Positions 19,262 to 27,732 of a stretch of DNA of 64,000 nucleotides are shown in pieces. The notes below the pieces were generated by a model. It had not been told where the DNA came from and ran no database searches. It saw only the letters and a list, made by a program, of their open reading frames with translations. Source of the stretch: Synechococcus sp. NB0720_010 (GTDB taxonomy: Bacteria; Cyanobacteriota; Cyanobacteriia; PCC-6307; Cyanobiaceae); contig NZ_CP090898.1 of assembly GCF_023078835.1 (NCBI RefSeq), positions 558,001 through 622,000 on the forward strand, given 5' to 3'. Each line of letters starts with the position of its first letter. Position 1 is the first letter of the stretch. The position numbers and the translations under genes were made by a program.

Positions 19262-20229
19262 TGTGCCGCTTCTACATACGTAGAAGTCACCTTCGGTATG
19301 ATCGAGCCTCGCGGAATGAGCTGCAGTTTCTCTTGCAAGTCACGCACCGCTTCAATATTGCGAGCGACCCGTCCCTCAGGCTGTAGCATTTCGACCTGAT
19401 CAGACAAGCTGAAATAACGCAGACCCTGTTCCGCTGCACGAAACTCATCGACGCTCAGGCGTTCCCGTTCAGCCAGTAGTGGAAGGGCTCTCTGAGGCCG
19501 TAGCCTGGCTTCAGCATGGGCTGCAGACCAAGACCTCAACAGGGAAACAACGCTGTTTTGGTTGAGTTTGAGAAAGTTTTTTTCAACCACCAAGACAGTC
19601 AGGATCTCCCCCGGAATGACTGCACTATTGAAGAGTGGGCGTAAGGGAGCGCCTCTTAAAATGACACGGCTGGAGGGAGAGGGAAGTACTGCTGCATCGA
19701 CAGAGCCAGTGAACAAGGCTTTTGGCATCAACCCAAGTTCCATCTTGCGCATCTTGATCTCACTGAGCGATAAACCATGAAGCTGAAGTGCCCGACCGAG
19801 GACAAACGGTCCAAAGTTGGAGCGCGAAACGGCAATCGACTTCCCCTTTAGATCTCGAATTGAGAGCAGTGACGGTACAGAAATAATCTGATCAGCCTCG
19901 ACTGACTCATCCAGAACCAAGATGACAACCGGGCATCGCTCAGGCACTCGAGCACAAAGCTCAACCAACTCGATAGTGGTTAATTGTGCTATCGGAAGTT
20001 CTGCCCTGAGATAAGCATGAACAATGGATTGAGGGTCCGGATACTGCCGAGGAAAGATCTCAATACCCTCGACCCGATCAAACCCCAACTCGTGAGCCAA
20101 ATAAAAGTACTCATAACCAGGCCAACTCGAAACAGGGACATCAATCGAGGGGCGACGTGAAGCGCAAGATCCGACGAACCAAACAAAGCAGGAAGCCAGC
20201 AGTAGGCCAGGAAGGGATCTCCGAGACAT
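19258..20229 (-). CDS. Periplasmic substrate-binding-like lipoprotein (NMT1/THI5/SsuA type)
   Basis: A 323-residue protein with a hydrophobic leader and lipobox (FVGSC) near residue 22, so it is a lipoprotein. The mature part has the periplasmic binding protein type II pattern of the NMT1/THI5-SsuA group: VSSWPGYEYFYLAHELGF, DLKGKSIAVSRSNFGPFVLGRALQLHGL, and a second lobe with VDAAVLPSPSS. No permease or ATPase gene is next to it; instead it overlaps a membrane GGDEF gene by 4 bases. That context points to ligand sensing rather than uptake. The ligand cannot be told from the sequence. Confidence 0.82.
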   Translation of the reverse strand: MSRRSLPGLLLASCFVWFVGSCASRRPSIDVPVSSWPGYEYFYLAHELGFDRVEGIEIFPRQYPDPQSIVHAYLRAELPIAQLTTIELVELCARVPERCPVVILVLDESVEADQIISVPSLLSIRDLKGKSIAVSRSNFGPFVLGRALQLHGLSLSEIKMRKMELGLMPKALFTGSVDAAVLPSPSSRVILRGAPLRPLFNSAVIPGEILTVLVVEKNFLKLNQNSVVSLLRSWSAAHAEARLRPQRALPLLAERERLSVDEFRAAEQGLRYFSLSDQVEMLQPEGRVARNIEAVRDLQEKLQLIPRGSIIPKVTSTYVEAAQ

Positions 20230-20464
20230 CCAAAGGGGCAGCCTGAGGCCAAGTTCAACCTAGTGACCAAGCCTGAGAAAAAAGCCTTTCACTCGAAGCA
20301 GATCTCACTCAGATCTGTGACTAGGGTTGAGCTGAAGAGTTGGTCCGTAGTGCCTTCTGTCCAAAGCAGTCAGTGATCCAGAGGCCATTCTTCAGCTGCT
20401 ACTGAATGCCGAGTACCACCTCAAACTTGGCTCCTGGCTCCAGAAGCATGGTGGCGATGGGTCG

Positions 20465-22117
20465 ATGCTCTGGTCGCCGCAGCTCTGTCAGATTCTTCGC
20501 TCGGAGGAAGGAGGTGGGCAGACCATGGACCAGTTACTCGCTGTCGTCGCCAAAGAAGATCGAGAGCGAGTCCGAACGGAACTCCAGCAATCGCAATTGA
20601 GCGGACAAGCCGGCCGAATCAGGCATCGACTTCGCTTGAAGGATGGCGATGAGTGCTTCGTCGATCATCGCTGCTTTACAAGCTATGACAACAAAGGACG
20701 CCCTCTCTACTCCATCGGGACCCTGCAGGAGTGCCCAGGAGTTCAAAGCACCAAAGGCGAAAGATTCGATCCAAACCAAACAGACAGGCTGACCTGTCTA
20801 CCCAATCGCGCAGCAACAGACATCTACATCAGTGAGCTCATCCGTGACGTCATCAGTGGAGTCAGCAAAAACACCAGGATCACAGTCACCTGCCTAGACA
20901 TCGATCACTTCCAAGAGATCAATGACACGTTTGGAATCGCCAATGGAAACAGACTTTTAGTCTGGATAGCGAGACATCTTCGCGATCAGATCACCCCGGA
21001 AGACTGGCTGGCAAGGCTCGAAAGCGACAGCTTTGTCATCATTCAGACAGACGGAATCCAGAGCACTCAGGACGCCATCCAGCATGGCAAACGGTTACAG
21101 AAGGGGCTTCGATTAACTTCGAGGAGCCTAGAAAAGCTGCCATCAATACACCTCAGTGCCTGCATTGGGATCAGCACTTGGCCTGGCATCACAACAGCCG
21201 ATGACGATCCGATTCAATCCGCCAGAACAGCGCTTGCCGCTGCCCAACGACGCGGGCCAGGAAAAGTTCAGGTGTATTCAGAATCCCTCAGCGCGACGAT
21301 TCGCGAGGCCCTTGACCTCGAGCAAAAGCTCTCGACTGCCATTGAAAGGAATGAACTCGAACTTCACTATCAGCTGCAGTTTGATCAGAGAGGCAGCCTC
21401 ATGGGAGCAGAAGCACTGCTTCGGTGGGACCGTCACGGGGAAGCCTTTATTCCATGTAAACGATTTATCCCTGTCGCCGAGCAGAGTGGATTAATCGAAG
21501 ACATTGGTAGCTGGGCTCTAAAGAATGCGGTTCAACAATTCGCCGAGTGGCAGCGCAACAACATCAACATCCCAAAACTATCAATCAACGTTTCAGCCGA
21601 ACAACTCAACCCCGATGCTGAGCCGCTCGATGAGTTAATAACCGAAATCTGTCACCTGGAAGGGCTTTCCCCCAGTCACATCGAGCTGGAACTCACAGAA
21701 ACTGCATTGCTCAAAAATCCCAATGACGCAGCAATGCGCCTTCAAAGGCTTCAAAAGCTAGGGGTTTGTCTTTGGGTTGATGATTTTGGCACAGGTTTTT
21801 CCAATCTGAAATCGTTGCAGAGACTGCCACTCAAGGGATTCAAGATCGACAAGAGCTTTGTGAGAGATATGGAGCAAGACCCTAATGATTATTCAATTGT
21901 TCGGGCCACAACCCAACTCGCCCATGGACTCGGATTGAAATCCCTAGCCGAAGGAGTTGAGTCGATCCAACAACTCCAGCAACTCAAGCGACTGGGATGT
22001 GATGGCTTTCAGGGCTTTCTTTTGGCAAAGCCGAAGAATGCCGAAGAGATGGCCAGAGAGCTCAACGACACCCTCAGCCATGCGAAGCGACTGTGCATGG
22101 CAGACGAGCCGGAATGA
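20465..22117 (+). CDS. PAS-GGDEF-EAL protein, likely cyclic-di-GMP phosphodiesterase
   Basis: From the first ATG the protein has 550 residues: remainder of a PAS domain (about 1-90), a GGDEF domain whose active site reads ESDSF (186-190) and so is likely inactive as a cyclase, and an EAL domain with EALLRW (316-321), ELTET, DDFGTGF (439-445), KIDKSF and AEGVE (495-499), the expected catalytic residues. Predicted activity is hydrolysis of cyclic-di-GMP. In-frame sequence continues upstream to 20351 (stop TAG at 20348) and encodes a plausible PAS N-terminus (NAEYHLKLGSW), but offers no ATG, GTG or TTG; CTG at 20357 or 20396 would be needed. Either a rare start is used or the 5' end is eroded. 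No membrane segment, so cytosolic. Confidence 0.88.
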   Translation: MLWSPQLCQILRSEEGGGQTMDQLLAVVAKEDRERVRTELQQSQLSGQAGRIRHRLRLKDGDECFVDHRCFTSYDNKGRPLYSIGTLQECPGVQSTKGERFDPNQTDRLTCLPNRAATDIYISELIRDVISGVSKNTRITVTCLDIDHFQEINDTFGIANGNRLLVWIARHLRDQITPEDWLARLESDSFVIIQTDGIQSTQDAIQHGKRLQKGLRLTSRSLEKLPSIHLSACIGISTWPGITTADDDPIQSARTALAAAQRRGPGKVQVYSESLSATIREALDLEQKLSTAIERNELELHYQLQFDQRGSLMGAEALLRWDRHGEAFIPCKRFIPVAEQSGLIEDIGSWALKNAVQQFAEWQRNNINIPKLSINVSAEQLNPDAEPLDELITEICHLEGLSPSHIELELTETALLKNPNDAAMRLQRLQKLGVCLWVDDFGTGFSNLKSLQRLPLKGFKIDKSFVRDMEQDPNDYSIVRATTQLAHGLGLKSLAEGVESIQQLQQLKRLGCDGFQGFLLAKPKNAEEMARELNDTLSHAKRLCMADEPE

Positions 22118-22251
22118 GTTGAGCCAGCCAGATCAAGAACCAATCGTGCAAGGCCCTAGGCCAGCAGCTCGACCAGCTTGCGTCGATACAACGACCAGCG
22201 ACCCTTTCTTCCAACGGCAGTCGTTTTAAAAAGCGCTGATAGCTTGCCCCG

Positions 22252-23988
22252 ATGCTTGCACCCTCATCGGCCGGCTTCCGGCGCCTGCTGCCGCTGCTGA
22301 AGCCCCACCGTCCCGCGCTGATCGCGGGTGGGGCCTGCATGCTCGTCTTTGTGGTCTGCTGGCCGCTCCTGGCCTGGTTGGCCGGTCAGCTGATTCCCGC
22401 GATCGGAGCCGGTGACTTCAACCGGGTGCTGCAGGTCATCGGCCTGGCCCTGACGGTCTTCATGCTGCAGAAGATCGCACAGTTTGGTCAGGACACCCTG
22501 CTGGCGGGACCGGCTCTGCAGGTCAGCCAGGAACTGCGCCGCCGGCTGTTCGCGCGGCTCCAACGTCTGGATTTCGGAGTGCTCGAGAAGCTCTCTGCTG
22601 GCGACCTGACCTACCGCCTGACAGAAGACGCCGATCGGGTGGGCGAGGTCATCTACAAGACGATCCAGGACACCACCCCCTCGGTGCTGCAGCTGGTGGT
22701 GGTCTTCGGCTACATGGTCTGGCTGGACTGGAAGCTCTCCATCGGCACCCTGCTGCTGGCCCCCTTGGTGGCCGTGCTGGTGAGCGTCTTTGGCGCCAAG
22801 GTCATGGGCGCCGCAGAAAAGAGTCAAAAACAGGTCAGCGAATTGGCCTCCCTGCTGGGAGAAGCGATCTCCGGACTCCCCCTGGTGCGGGCCTTTGCCG
22901 CTGAGCCCTGGCTGCAGCAGCGCTTTGAAGTTGAGATCGATCTGCATCGCAAGGCCCGCTACCGCACCCAGAAGCTGCTGGCCCTGCAGTACCCCGTCGT
23001 GGGCTTCCTGGAGGCCGCGGGCATCCTGGCGGTGCTGCTCATGGGCGCCGCCCGCATCCAAAGCGGTGACCTTGATGGACAGGGCTTCAGCAGCTACGTC
23101 GCCGCCCTGCTGATGCTGATCGACCCGATCAGCCACCTGACCACCAACTTCAACGAGTTCCAACAGGGCCAGGCCTCCCTCAAGCGCCTGCGGGAGATCG
23201 AGCGGGAAGCGGTCGAGCAACCCGATCGCCCGGACGCCCAACCCCTGGGGCGCGTCGCTGGCGAGCTGCTGCTCGAGCAGGTGAGTTTTGGCTACGACCC
23301 GCAGCAGCCCGTTCTGAAGAACCTCTCGCTCCAGGTCAAACCTGGCCAGGTCGTGGCCCTGGTCGGTCCCTCGGGGGCAGGCAAGAGCACCCTCTTTTCC
23401 CTACTGCTGCGCTTCAACACCGCCCAGGGCGGTCAGGTGCTGCTGGATGGGCGCAACCTGGCTGACCTCAAGGCCGCTGAGCTGCGCACGGCCGTGGCGC
23501 TGGTGCCTCAACAGAGCGCTGTCTTCTCTGGCACGGTCGCCGAAGCGATCGCCTTTGGCCGGCCGGCCACCCGGGAGCAGATCCAAGCGGCCGCACGCCT
23601 CGCCAATGCCGACGGTTTCATCGAGGCCCTTCCCGGCGGCTACGACGCCCGCGTCGAAGAGCGGGGCAGCAACTTCTCCGGCGGCCAACTGCAACGGCTG
23701 GCCATTGCCCGGGCGGTGCTCGGCAACCCGGCGGTGCTGCTGCTGGATGAGGCCACCAGCGCACTCGATGCCGAGGCAGAAGAAGCCGTGCAGAGGGGCC
23801 TCGATCAGGCCATGCAGGGCCGCACGGTTCTGGTGATTGCCCACCGCCTCTCCACCGTGCAGGAGGCCGATTCGATCCTGGTGCTCGAGAACGGCAAGAT
23901 CGTCGATCAGGGCAACCACGACCTGCTGATCAGCCGCCCTGGTCGCTATCGCGACCTCTGCGAGCGCCAGCTGATTCGCGGTGCTTAA
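22252..23988 (+). CDS. MsbA-type ABC exporter (fused permease-ATPase)
   Basis: A 578-residue homodimer-type ABC exporter with about six membrane segments in residues 1-310 and a complete ATPase: Walker A GPSGAGKST, Q-loop VPQQSAVFSGTV, signature NFSGGQLQRLAIARA, Walker B VLLLDEATSALD and switch AHRLSTV. It belongs to the lipid/multidrug exporter group and the substrate is unknown. The intact motifs contrast with the two degenerate ABC subunits of the type I locus. It is followed 9 bases later by a small conserved gene. From here on, GC-rich codons dominate. Confidence 0.93.
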   Translation: MLAPSSAGFRRLLPLLKPHRPALIAGGACMLVFVVCWPLLAWLAGQLIPAIGAGDFNRVLQVIGLALTVFMLQKIAQFGQDTLLAGPALQVSQELRRRLFARLQRLDFGVLEKLSAGDLTYRLTEDADRVGEVIYKTIQDTTPSVLQLVVVFGYMVWLDWKLSIGTLLLAPLVAVLVSVFGAKVMGAAEKSQKQVSELASLLGEAISGLPLVRAFAAEPWLQQRFEVEIDLHRKARYRTQKLLALQYPVVGFLEAAGILAVLLMGAARIQSGDLDGQGFSSYVAALLMLIDPISHLTTNFNEFQQGQASLKRLREIEREAVEQPDRPDAQPLGRVAGELLLEQVSFGYDPQQPVLKNLSLQVKPGQVVALVGPSGAGKSTLFSLLLRFNTAQGGQVLLDGRNLADLKAAELRTAVALVPQQSAVFSGTVAEAIAFGRPATREQIQAAARLANADGFIEALPGGYDARVEERGSNFSGGQLQRLAIARAVLGNPAVLLLDEATSALDAEAEEAVQRGLDQAMQGRTVLVIAHRLSTVQEADSILVLENGKIVDQGNHDLLISRPGRYRDLCERQLIRGA

Positions 23989-23997
23989 CCTGGTCCC

Positions 23998-24384
23998 ATG
24001 ACGGACCAGGGCCCCACCGCCAAGCCACTCGGTGAGATGCCCGTCTGGGAATACCGGGTCATCCACATCAATGTGGACAACAACAATCCCCCGGCGCCCC
24101 CAGACCCAAAGGTGGCCAGTGAGCGGATGGGCGGGAAGCTCAGCCCGGAGTTCATCAGCCGGGAGTTCCCCCAGCAGTACGGACCGGAGCAGCAGGCCAA
24201 GGCCAAGGCCGCCCCGAAGCACCCCGCTGAGCAACTGCAGCACTTCCTGAACCTGCTGGGGAAGGAGGGCTGGGAGCTCACCACCACCACCCAGGTCGGG
24301 CAGCTGCTGATGTTCTTTTTCAAGCGACCGCTGCGGCCCCTGCCCAAGCAAATTGCAGCGGCAGAGAGCAAGAAAGACCCGTAA
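23998..24384 (+). CDS. Conserved small cyanobacterial protein
   Basis: A 128-residue soluble protein beginning MTDQGPTAKPLGEMPVWEYRV. The WEYRVIHINV opening and the later GWELTTTTQVG...FFFKRP segment resemble the DUF4177-like pattern of a beta strand, a helix and then GWEL plus a hydrophobic strand. A Lys/Ala/Pro-rich insert lies in the middle. Function unknown. It is 9 bases behind the ABC exporter gene and probably co-transcribed with it. Confidence 0.8.
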   Translation: MTDQGPTAKPLGEMPVWEYRVIHINVDNNNPPAPPDPKVASERMGGKLSPEFISREFPQQYGPEQQAKAKAAPKHPAEQLQHFLNLLGKEGWELTTTTQVGQLLMFFFKRPLRPLPKQIAAAESKKDP

Positions 24385-24410
24385 GGTGACCCGGTCTACC
24401 GCCTTGTGTC

Positions 24411-24638
24411 GTGACCGACTCCGCCGCCCAGATCCCCCCCGTCCTGACCTTTGAGGGGAAGCGCTACGACCTCAACACCCTGCCTGAGGAGGTCAAGGAG
24501 CTGGTGCGCGGCATGCAGGTGGCCGATGCCCAACTGCGCATGCACGAGGACACCCTCAAGGTCCTGGCCGTTGGCCGTCAGTCCATGGCCATGCAGCTCA
24601 ACGACCGGCTGCAGGGCGTCACACCGATGGCGGACTGA
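24411..24638 (+). CDS. DUF6447-like small protein
   Basis: A 75-residue protein starting at GTG. The core LTFEGKRYDLNTLPEEVKELV...QVADAQLRMHEDTLKVLAVGRQSM matches my memory of the DUF6447 family, short cytosolic proteins common in picocyanobacteria. Function unknown. It ends one base before the convergent cysK stop. Confidence 0.8.
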   Translation: MTDSAAQIPPVLTFEGKRYDLNTLPEEVKELVRGMQVADAQLRMHEDTLKVLAVGRQSMAMQLNDRLQGVTPMAD

Positions 24639-25619
24639 TCAGGCGATCGGCAGACCGCGCTCGTTGAAGATCCCCTCGAACAGGACCGAGCTGAGATAGC
24701 GCTCACCGGAGTCCGGGAGGACCACAACGATCGTCTTGCCGGCATGGGCTGGATCCTTGGCCAGGCGCAGGGCTGCCACCGCGGCGGCCCCGCAGCTGAT
24801 GCCGGCCAGGATCCCCTCTTCTTTGGCGAGGCGCCGGGCCATCTCGACGGCCTCCTCATCGCTGACCTGCTCGACGGCATCGACCATGGCCAGATCCAGG
24901 TTGCCGGGAACAAAACCAGCACCGATCCCCTGAATCTTGTGGGGGCCGGGTTGCAGGGCATGGCCCCCCTTGGTCTGGCTGATCACCGGGCTGTTGATCG
25001 GCTCGACCGCCACCGTGTGCAGAGGCTTGGCCAGGGTGTTTTTGATGTAGCGGCTCACCCCGGTCAGGGTGCCGCCGGTGCCAACACCGGAGACGAAGAC
25101 GTCGACGTTGCCGTCGGTATCGCTCCAGATCTCAGGGCCGGTGGTGTCGTGGTGGATCTGAGGATTCGCCGGATTCACGAACTGCTGCAGCAGCACGTAG
25201 CGATCGGGATCACTTGCGGCGATCTCCTTGGCACGGTTCACGGCCCCCGTCATGCCCAGCCGGCCCTCGGTGAGCTCGAGGTGGGCCCCAAAGGCCGTCA
25301 GCAGCTTGCGCCGCTCCAGGCTCATCGTTTCGGGCATGGTCAAGGTGAGCTTGATGCCCTTGCTGGCGGCCACAAACGCCAGGGCAATCCCGGTGTTGCC
25401 ACTGGTGGGCTCAATCAGCTCCTTGCCGGGGCCAAGCAGACCGTCCCGTTCGGCGGCCGCCACCATCGCCGCACCGATCCGGCACTTCACCGAATAGGCA
25501 GGATTGCGGCCCTCGATCTTGGCCAGCACGCGCGCTCCGCAGCCCTCGGTGATGCGGTTGAGCTGAACCAGTGGGGTGCGCCCGATCGTGAGGCTGTTAT
25601 CGCTAAAGATCGCGGCCAT
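24639..25619 (-). CDS. cysK: Cysteine synthase A (O-acetylserine sulfhydrylase)
   Basis: A pyridoxal-phosphate enzyme making cysteine from O-acetylserine and sulfide. The PLP lysine is in SVKCRIG (residue 45 from this start), with [12 protein letters not shown] as the substrate loop and [10 protein letters not shown] as the phosphate-binding loop. The ATG at 25619 gives the usual [18 protein letters not shown] opening; an upstream in-frame ATG at 25640 would add seven residues (MCAAPSP) not expected in the family. Length about 326 residues, normal. Convergent with the gene before it. Confidence 0.96.
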   Translation of the reverse strand: MAAIFSDNSLTIGRTPLVQLNRITEGCGARVLAKIEGRNPAYSVKCRIGAAMVAAAERDGLLGPGKELIEPTSGNTGIALAFVAASKGIKLTLTMPETMSLERRKLLTAFGAHLELTEGRLGMTGAVNRAKEIAASDPDRYVLLQQFVNPANPQIHHDTTGPEIWSDTDGNVDVFVSGVGTGGTLTGVSRYIKNTLAKPLHTVAVEPINSPVISQTKGGHALQPGPHKIQGIGAGFVPGNLDLAMVDAVEQVSDEEAVEMARRLAKEEGILAGISCGAAAVAALRLAKDPAHAGKTIVVVLPDSGERYLSSVLFEGIFNERGLPIA

Positions 25620-25719
25620 GGGGCTCGGAGCTGCACACATAACGGTGGCCGCACCCTAAGAACTGGGCAGGCAAATAGGGAAAACGTTTCTAGGGTTCGG
25701 ATGATTTCGTAGTCCTGCT

Positions 25720-26211
25720 GTGGACCCCAAAAACCAGCGCCGCATCGCCGCCGTTCTGCTGGCTCTAGCGGGTGCGACCTCGATCGCACTGCCCTTCATT
25801 TCGGCCACGGCCCTGACCTTGAGCATCGGGGTGATCGCGGCGGTGGCTGGGGTCAGCCAACTGCTGCGCATCGGCCAAGCCGAGGACACCAAGGGCAAGG
25901 TCTTTCGCGGGCTCTCGGGTCTCTTCTATGTCGTAGCGGGCATCTGGGTCGTGGCCTACCCGGTTGAGAGTGAAATCAGCCTGACCCTCTTTGCCGGACT
26001 GCTGCTGATCTTTGAGGGGGTGATGGAGCTGGCCTCGGCCGCCGCCAGCCAAGCCCAGGCCCGCGGCCTGGTGCTCGCCGATGGCCTGATCACCGCCCTG
26101 CTGGGGGGGCTGCTCGTGGCGGAATGGCCCAGCGACAGCCTCTGGGCCGTGGGCACCCTCTTCGGGATCTCCCTGTTCTTCACTGGGTTCAGGCTGCTGA
26201 CGGCTGAGTGA
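25720..26211 (+). CDS. HdeD-family (DUF308) membrane protein
   Basis: A 163-residue integral membrane protein starting at GTG, with about six short hydrophobic segments and the paired pattern typical of DUF308 repeats (IALPFISATALTLSIGVIAAVAGVSQLL, then LTLFAGLLLIFEGVMEL). In enterobacteria HdeD is tied to acid resistance; the role in cyanobacteria is not established. Its stop overlaps the GTG start of the following flavoprotein gene by a few bases, so the two are translationally coupled. Confidence 0.9.
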   Translation: MDPKNQRRIAAVLLALAGATSIALPFISATALTLSIGVIAAVAGVSQLLRIGQAEDTKGKVFRGLSGLFYVVAGIWVVAYPVESEISLTLFAGLLLIFEGVMELASAAASQAQARGLVLADGLITALLGGLLVAEWPSDSLWAVGTLFGISLFFTGFRLLTAE

Positions 26212-27410
26212 CCCTCCCGCCCCGGTTCATCGTTGTTGGAGCGGGGCCCGCTGGATTGAGCCTGGCGCTCCAGCTCGCCGAAGGCGGAGCGCAGGTCGAG
26301 CTGATCGAAGCCAGTGAACGCTTTAGCCGGCAGTTCCGCGGCGATGCCCTGATGCCCAGTGGTCAGGAGGCCCTGGCCCGAATGGGACTGCTGCCGCTGC
26401 TGGAGCACCTGCCGCAGCGGCCCCTGGAGGGATGGAGCGTCTGGCTCGAGCGCCAGCGCCTCTTCCAGGTGGCAGAACCCCTGGGGTCGCTGCAACCCTG
26501 CCGGCTCGTACCTCAGCAGAGCCTGCTGGAGGCACTGCTCGAGCGAGCCCTGCGCTGCCCGACGCTGCGCTGGAGGCCAGGCCAGGCTGTCCGCCGGCTC
26601 CTCCGGTGCGATGGGCGCATCAGCGGCGTCGAGCTCAGCAACGGCGAGGCGCTGCAGGCGGATCTGGTCATCGGCTGCGATGGCCGCGGTTCACTGCTGC
26701 GTCAACAGGCCGGGATTCCACTGCGCCACTCGGGCAGTCCACTGGAGTTGCTCTGGTTTGCGCTGCCTGGACCGATCCCCAGCGACTGCGTCTGGGGTTT
26801 CCAGACCCTCGTGGCCGGCGGCCGCATCGGCAGTGCCTGCCTCAATGCCTCAGGGGATCTGCAACTGGCCTGGTTGCTCGAGCCCCAGGACAGCGCAGAG
26901 TCCCTCACCCCGCAGGAGTGGGCAGAGCGGTTGGCGGCGCTGGCACCGGAGCCCCTGGCCCATCTGCTGCAGGAGCGGGGGGAGAGGCTGAGCGCCCCCG
27001 TGCGGTTCAAGGTCCAGGTGGGCATGGCGGAGCGTTGGCAGCAACCGGGTTTGCTGCTGCTTGGGGATGCCGCCCACCCGATGAGTCCGGTTCGTGCCCA
27101 AGGCATCAACCTGGCGTTGCGGGACAGCTTGGTGGCGGCTGAGTTGCTGCTGGAGCGCTCCAGTGACCTCGATGGAGCAGCACAGGCCATTGAGAAACGC
27201 CGGCGGGCAGAGGTCAGCCAGATGCAGCAGCTTCAGCAGGCGGAAGCGAGGCAGGGCCATTGGCTTGGCCATCAGCGCATCCTCCGCACGGGACTGATAG
27301 GAGGACGCGCCATCACCGGGCCCTTGGCGCAACGGGTGTGGACCAACAGGCAAGGACCACTACGGGACGGTCGCTGGAACGCCTTGGCCGGGGCAAACCT
27401 TCAGCCCTAA
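26208..27410 (+). CDS. FAD-dependent aromatic-ring monooxygenase (UbiH/PHBH type)
   Basis: A 400-residue flavoprotein with the dinucleotide-binding motif VGAGPAGLSLALQLAEGG at residues 9-26, a DLVIGCDGRGSLLRQQAG motif around 150, and GDAAHPMSPVRAQGINLALRD around 285, all diagnostic for the single-component FAD hydroxylase family. The substrate is not readable from the sequence. It starts with GTG overlapping the DUF308 gene stop. The C-terminal 60 residues are Arg/Gln-rich and not conserved in my memory. Confidence 0.92.
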   Translation: MTLPPRFIVVGAGPAGLSLALQLAEGGAQVELIEASERFSRQFRGDALMPSGQEALARMGLLPLLEHLPQRPLEGWSVWLERQRLFQVAEPLGSLQPCRLVPQQSLLEALLERALRCPTLRWRPGQAVRRLLRCDGRISGVELSNGEALQADLVIGCDGRGSLLRQQAGIPLRHSGSPLELLWFALPGPIPSDCVWGFQTLVAGGRIGSACLNASGDLQLAWLLEPQDSAESLTPQEWAERLAALAPEPLAHLLQERGERLSAPVRFKVQVGMAERWQQPGLLLLGDAAHPMSPVRAQGINLALRDSLVAAELLLERSSDLDGAAQAIEKRRRAEVSQMQQLQQAEARQGHWLGHQRILRTGLIGGRAITGPLAQRVWTNRQGPLRDGRWNALAGANLQP

Positions 27411-27504
27411 GGATCAAGACAGGCCAGCGTCGCGCGATCTGCCTGGCCAAGCCCGGGGGTTGGAGCCAGAGTGTGATCAGCCGTCAGGAGATGGACGACC
27501 TGGG

Positions 27505-27732
27505 ATGTCCGACAACCTCCAAGACGAACGTTGGATCGAGATCTGCCCCCATTACGGCGGGCCGAACTGCAACGAGCACTGTGCGGCCCGGCTTCGGGAG
27601 GTGTTTAAGCACTACGACGTCAATATCCCCACCGTTGATCAGTTCTGCCCCCTGAAAGGGGAACCAACAACCTCACCGCCAGAGAAGCCGCGGGATCGCT
27701 TTGAAGTGATGCACGAGCAGCCGAGCGATTGA
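27505..27732 (+). CDS. Small four-cysteine conserved protein
   Basis: A 75-residue protein read from the ATG at 27505, which follows a GGGA-type ribosome site; an upstream in-frame ATG at 27460 would add 15 poorly conserved-looking residues. The core WIEICPHYGGPNCNEHCAARLREVFKHYDV...DQFCPL carries four Cys and two His in a compact arrangement that could hold a metal or form disulfides. I recognise the type from picocyanobacterial genomes but no function is known. It ends directly before the convergent P-type ATPase stop. Confidence 0.75.
   Translation: MSDNLQDERWIEICPHYGGPNCNEHCAARLREVFKHYDVNIPTVDQFCPLKGEPTTSPPEKPRDRFEVMHEQPSD

Noticed and set aside
22187-22225. Possible terminator after the GGDEF-EAL gene (AACGAC ... 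GTCGTTTT)
   Set aside because: The stem is only six pairs with a loop of more than 20 bases and a weak T run; too poor to list.
22264-24351. Long minus-strand frames opposite the MsbA-type gene
   Set aside because: The plus strand carries all ABC exporter motifs; the minus frames are Gln/His/Gly-rich shadows.
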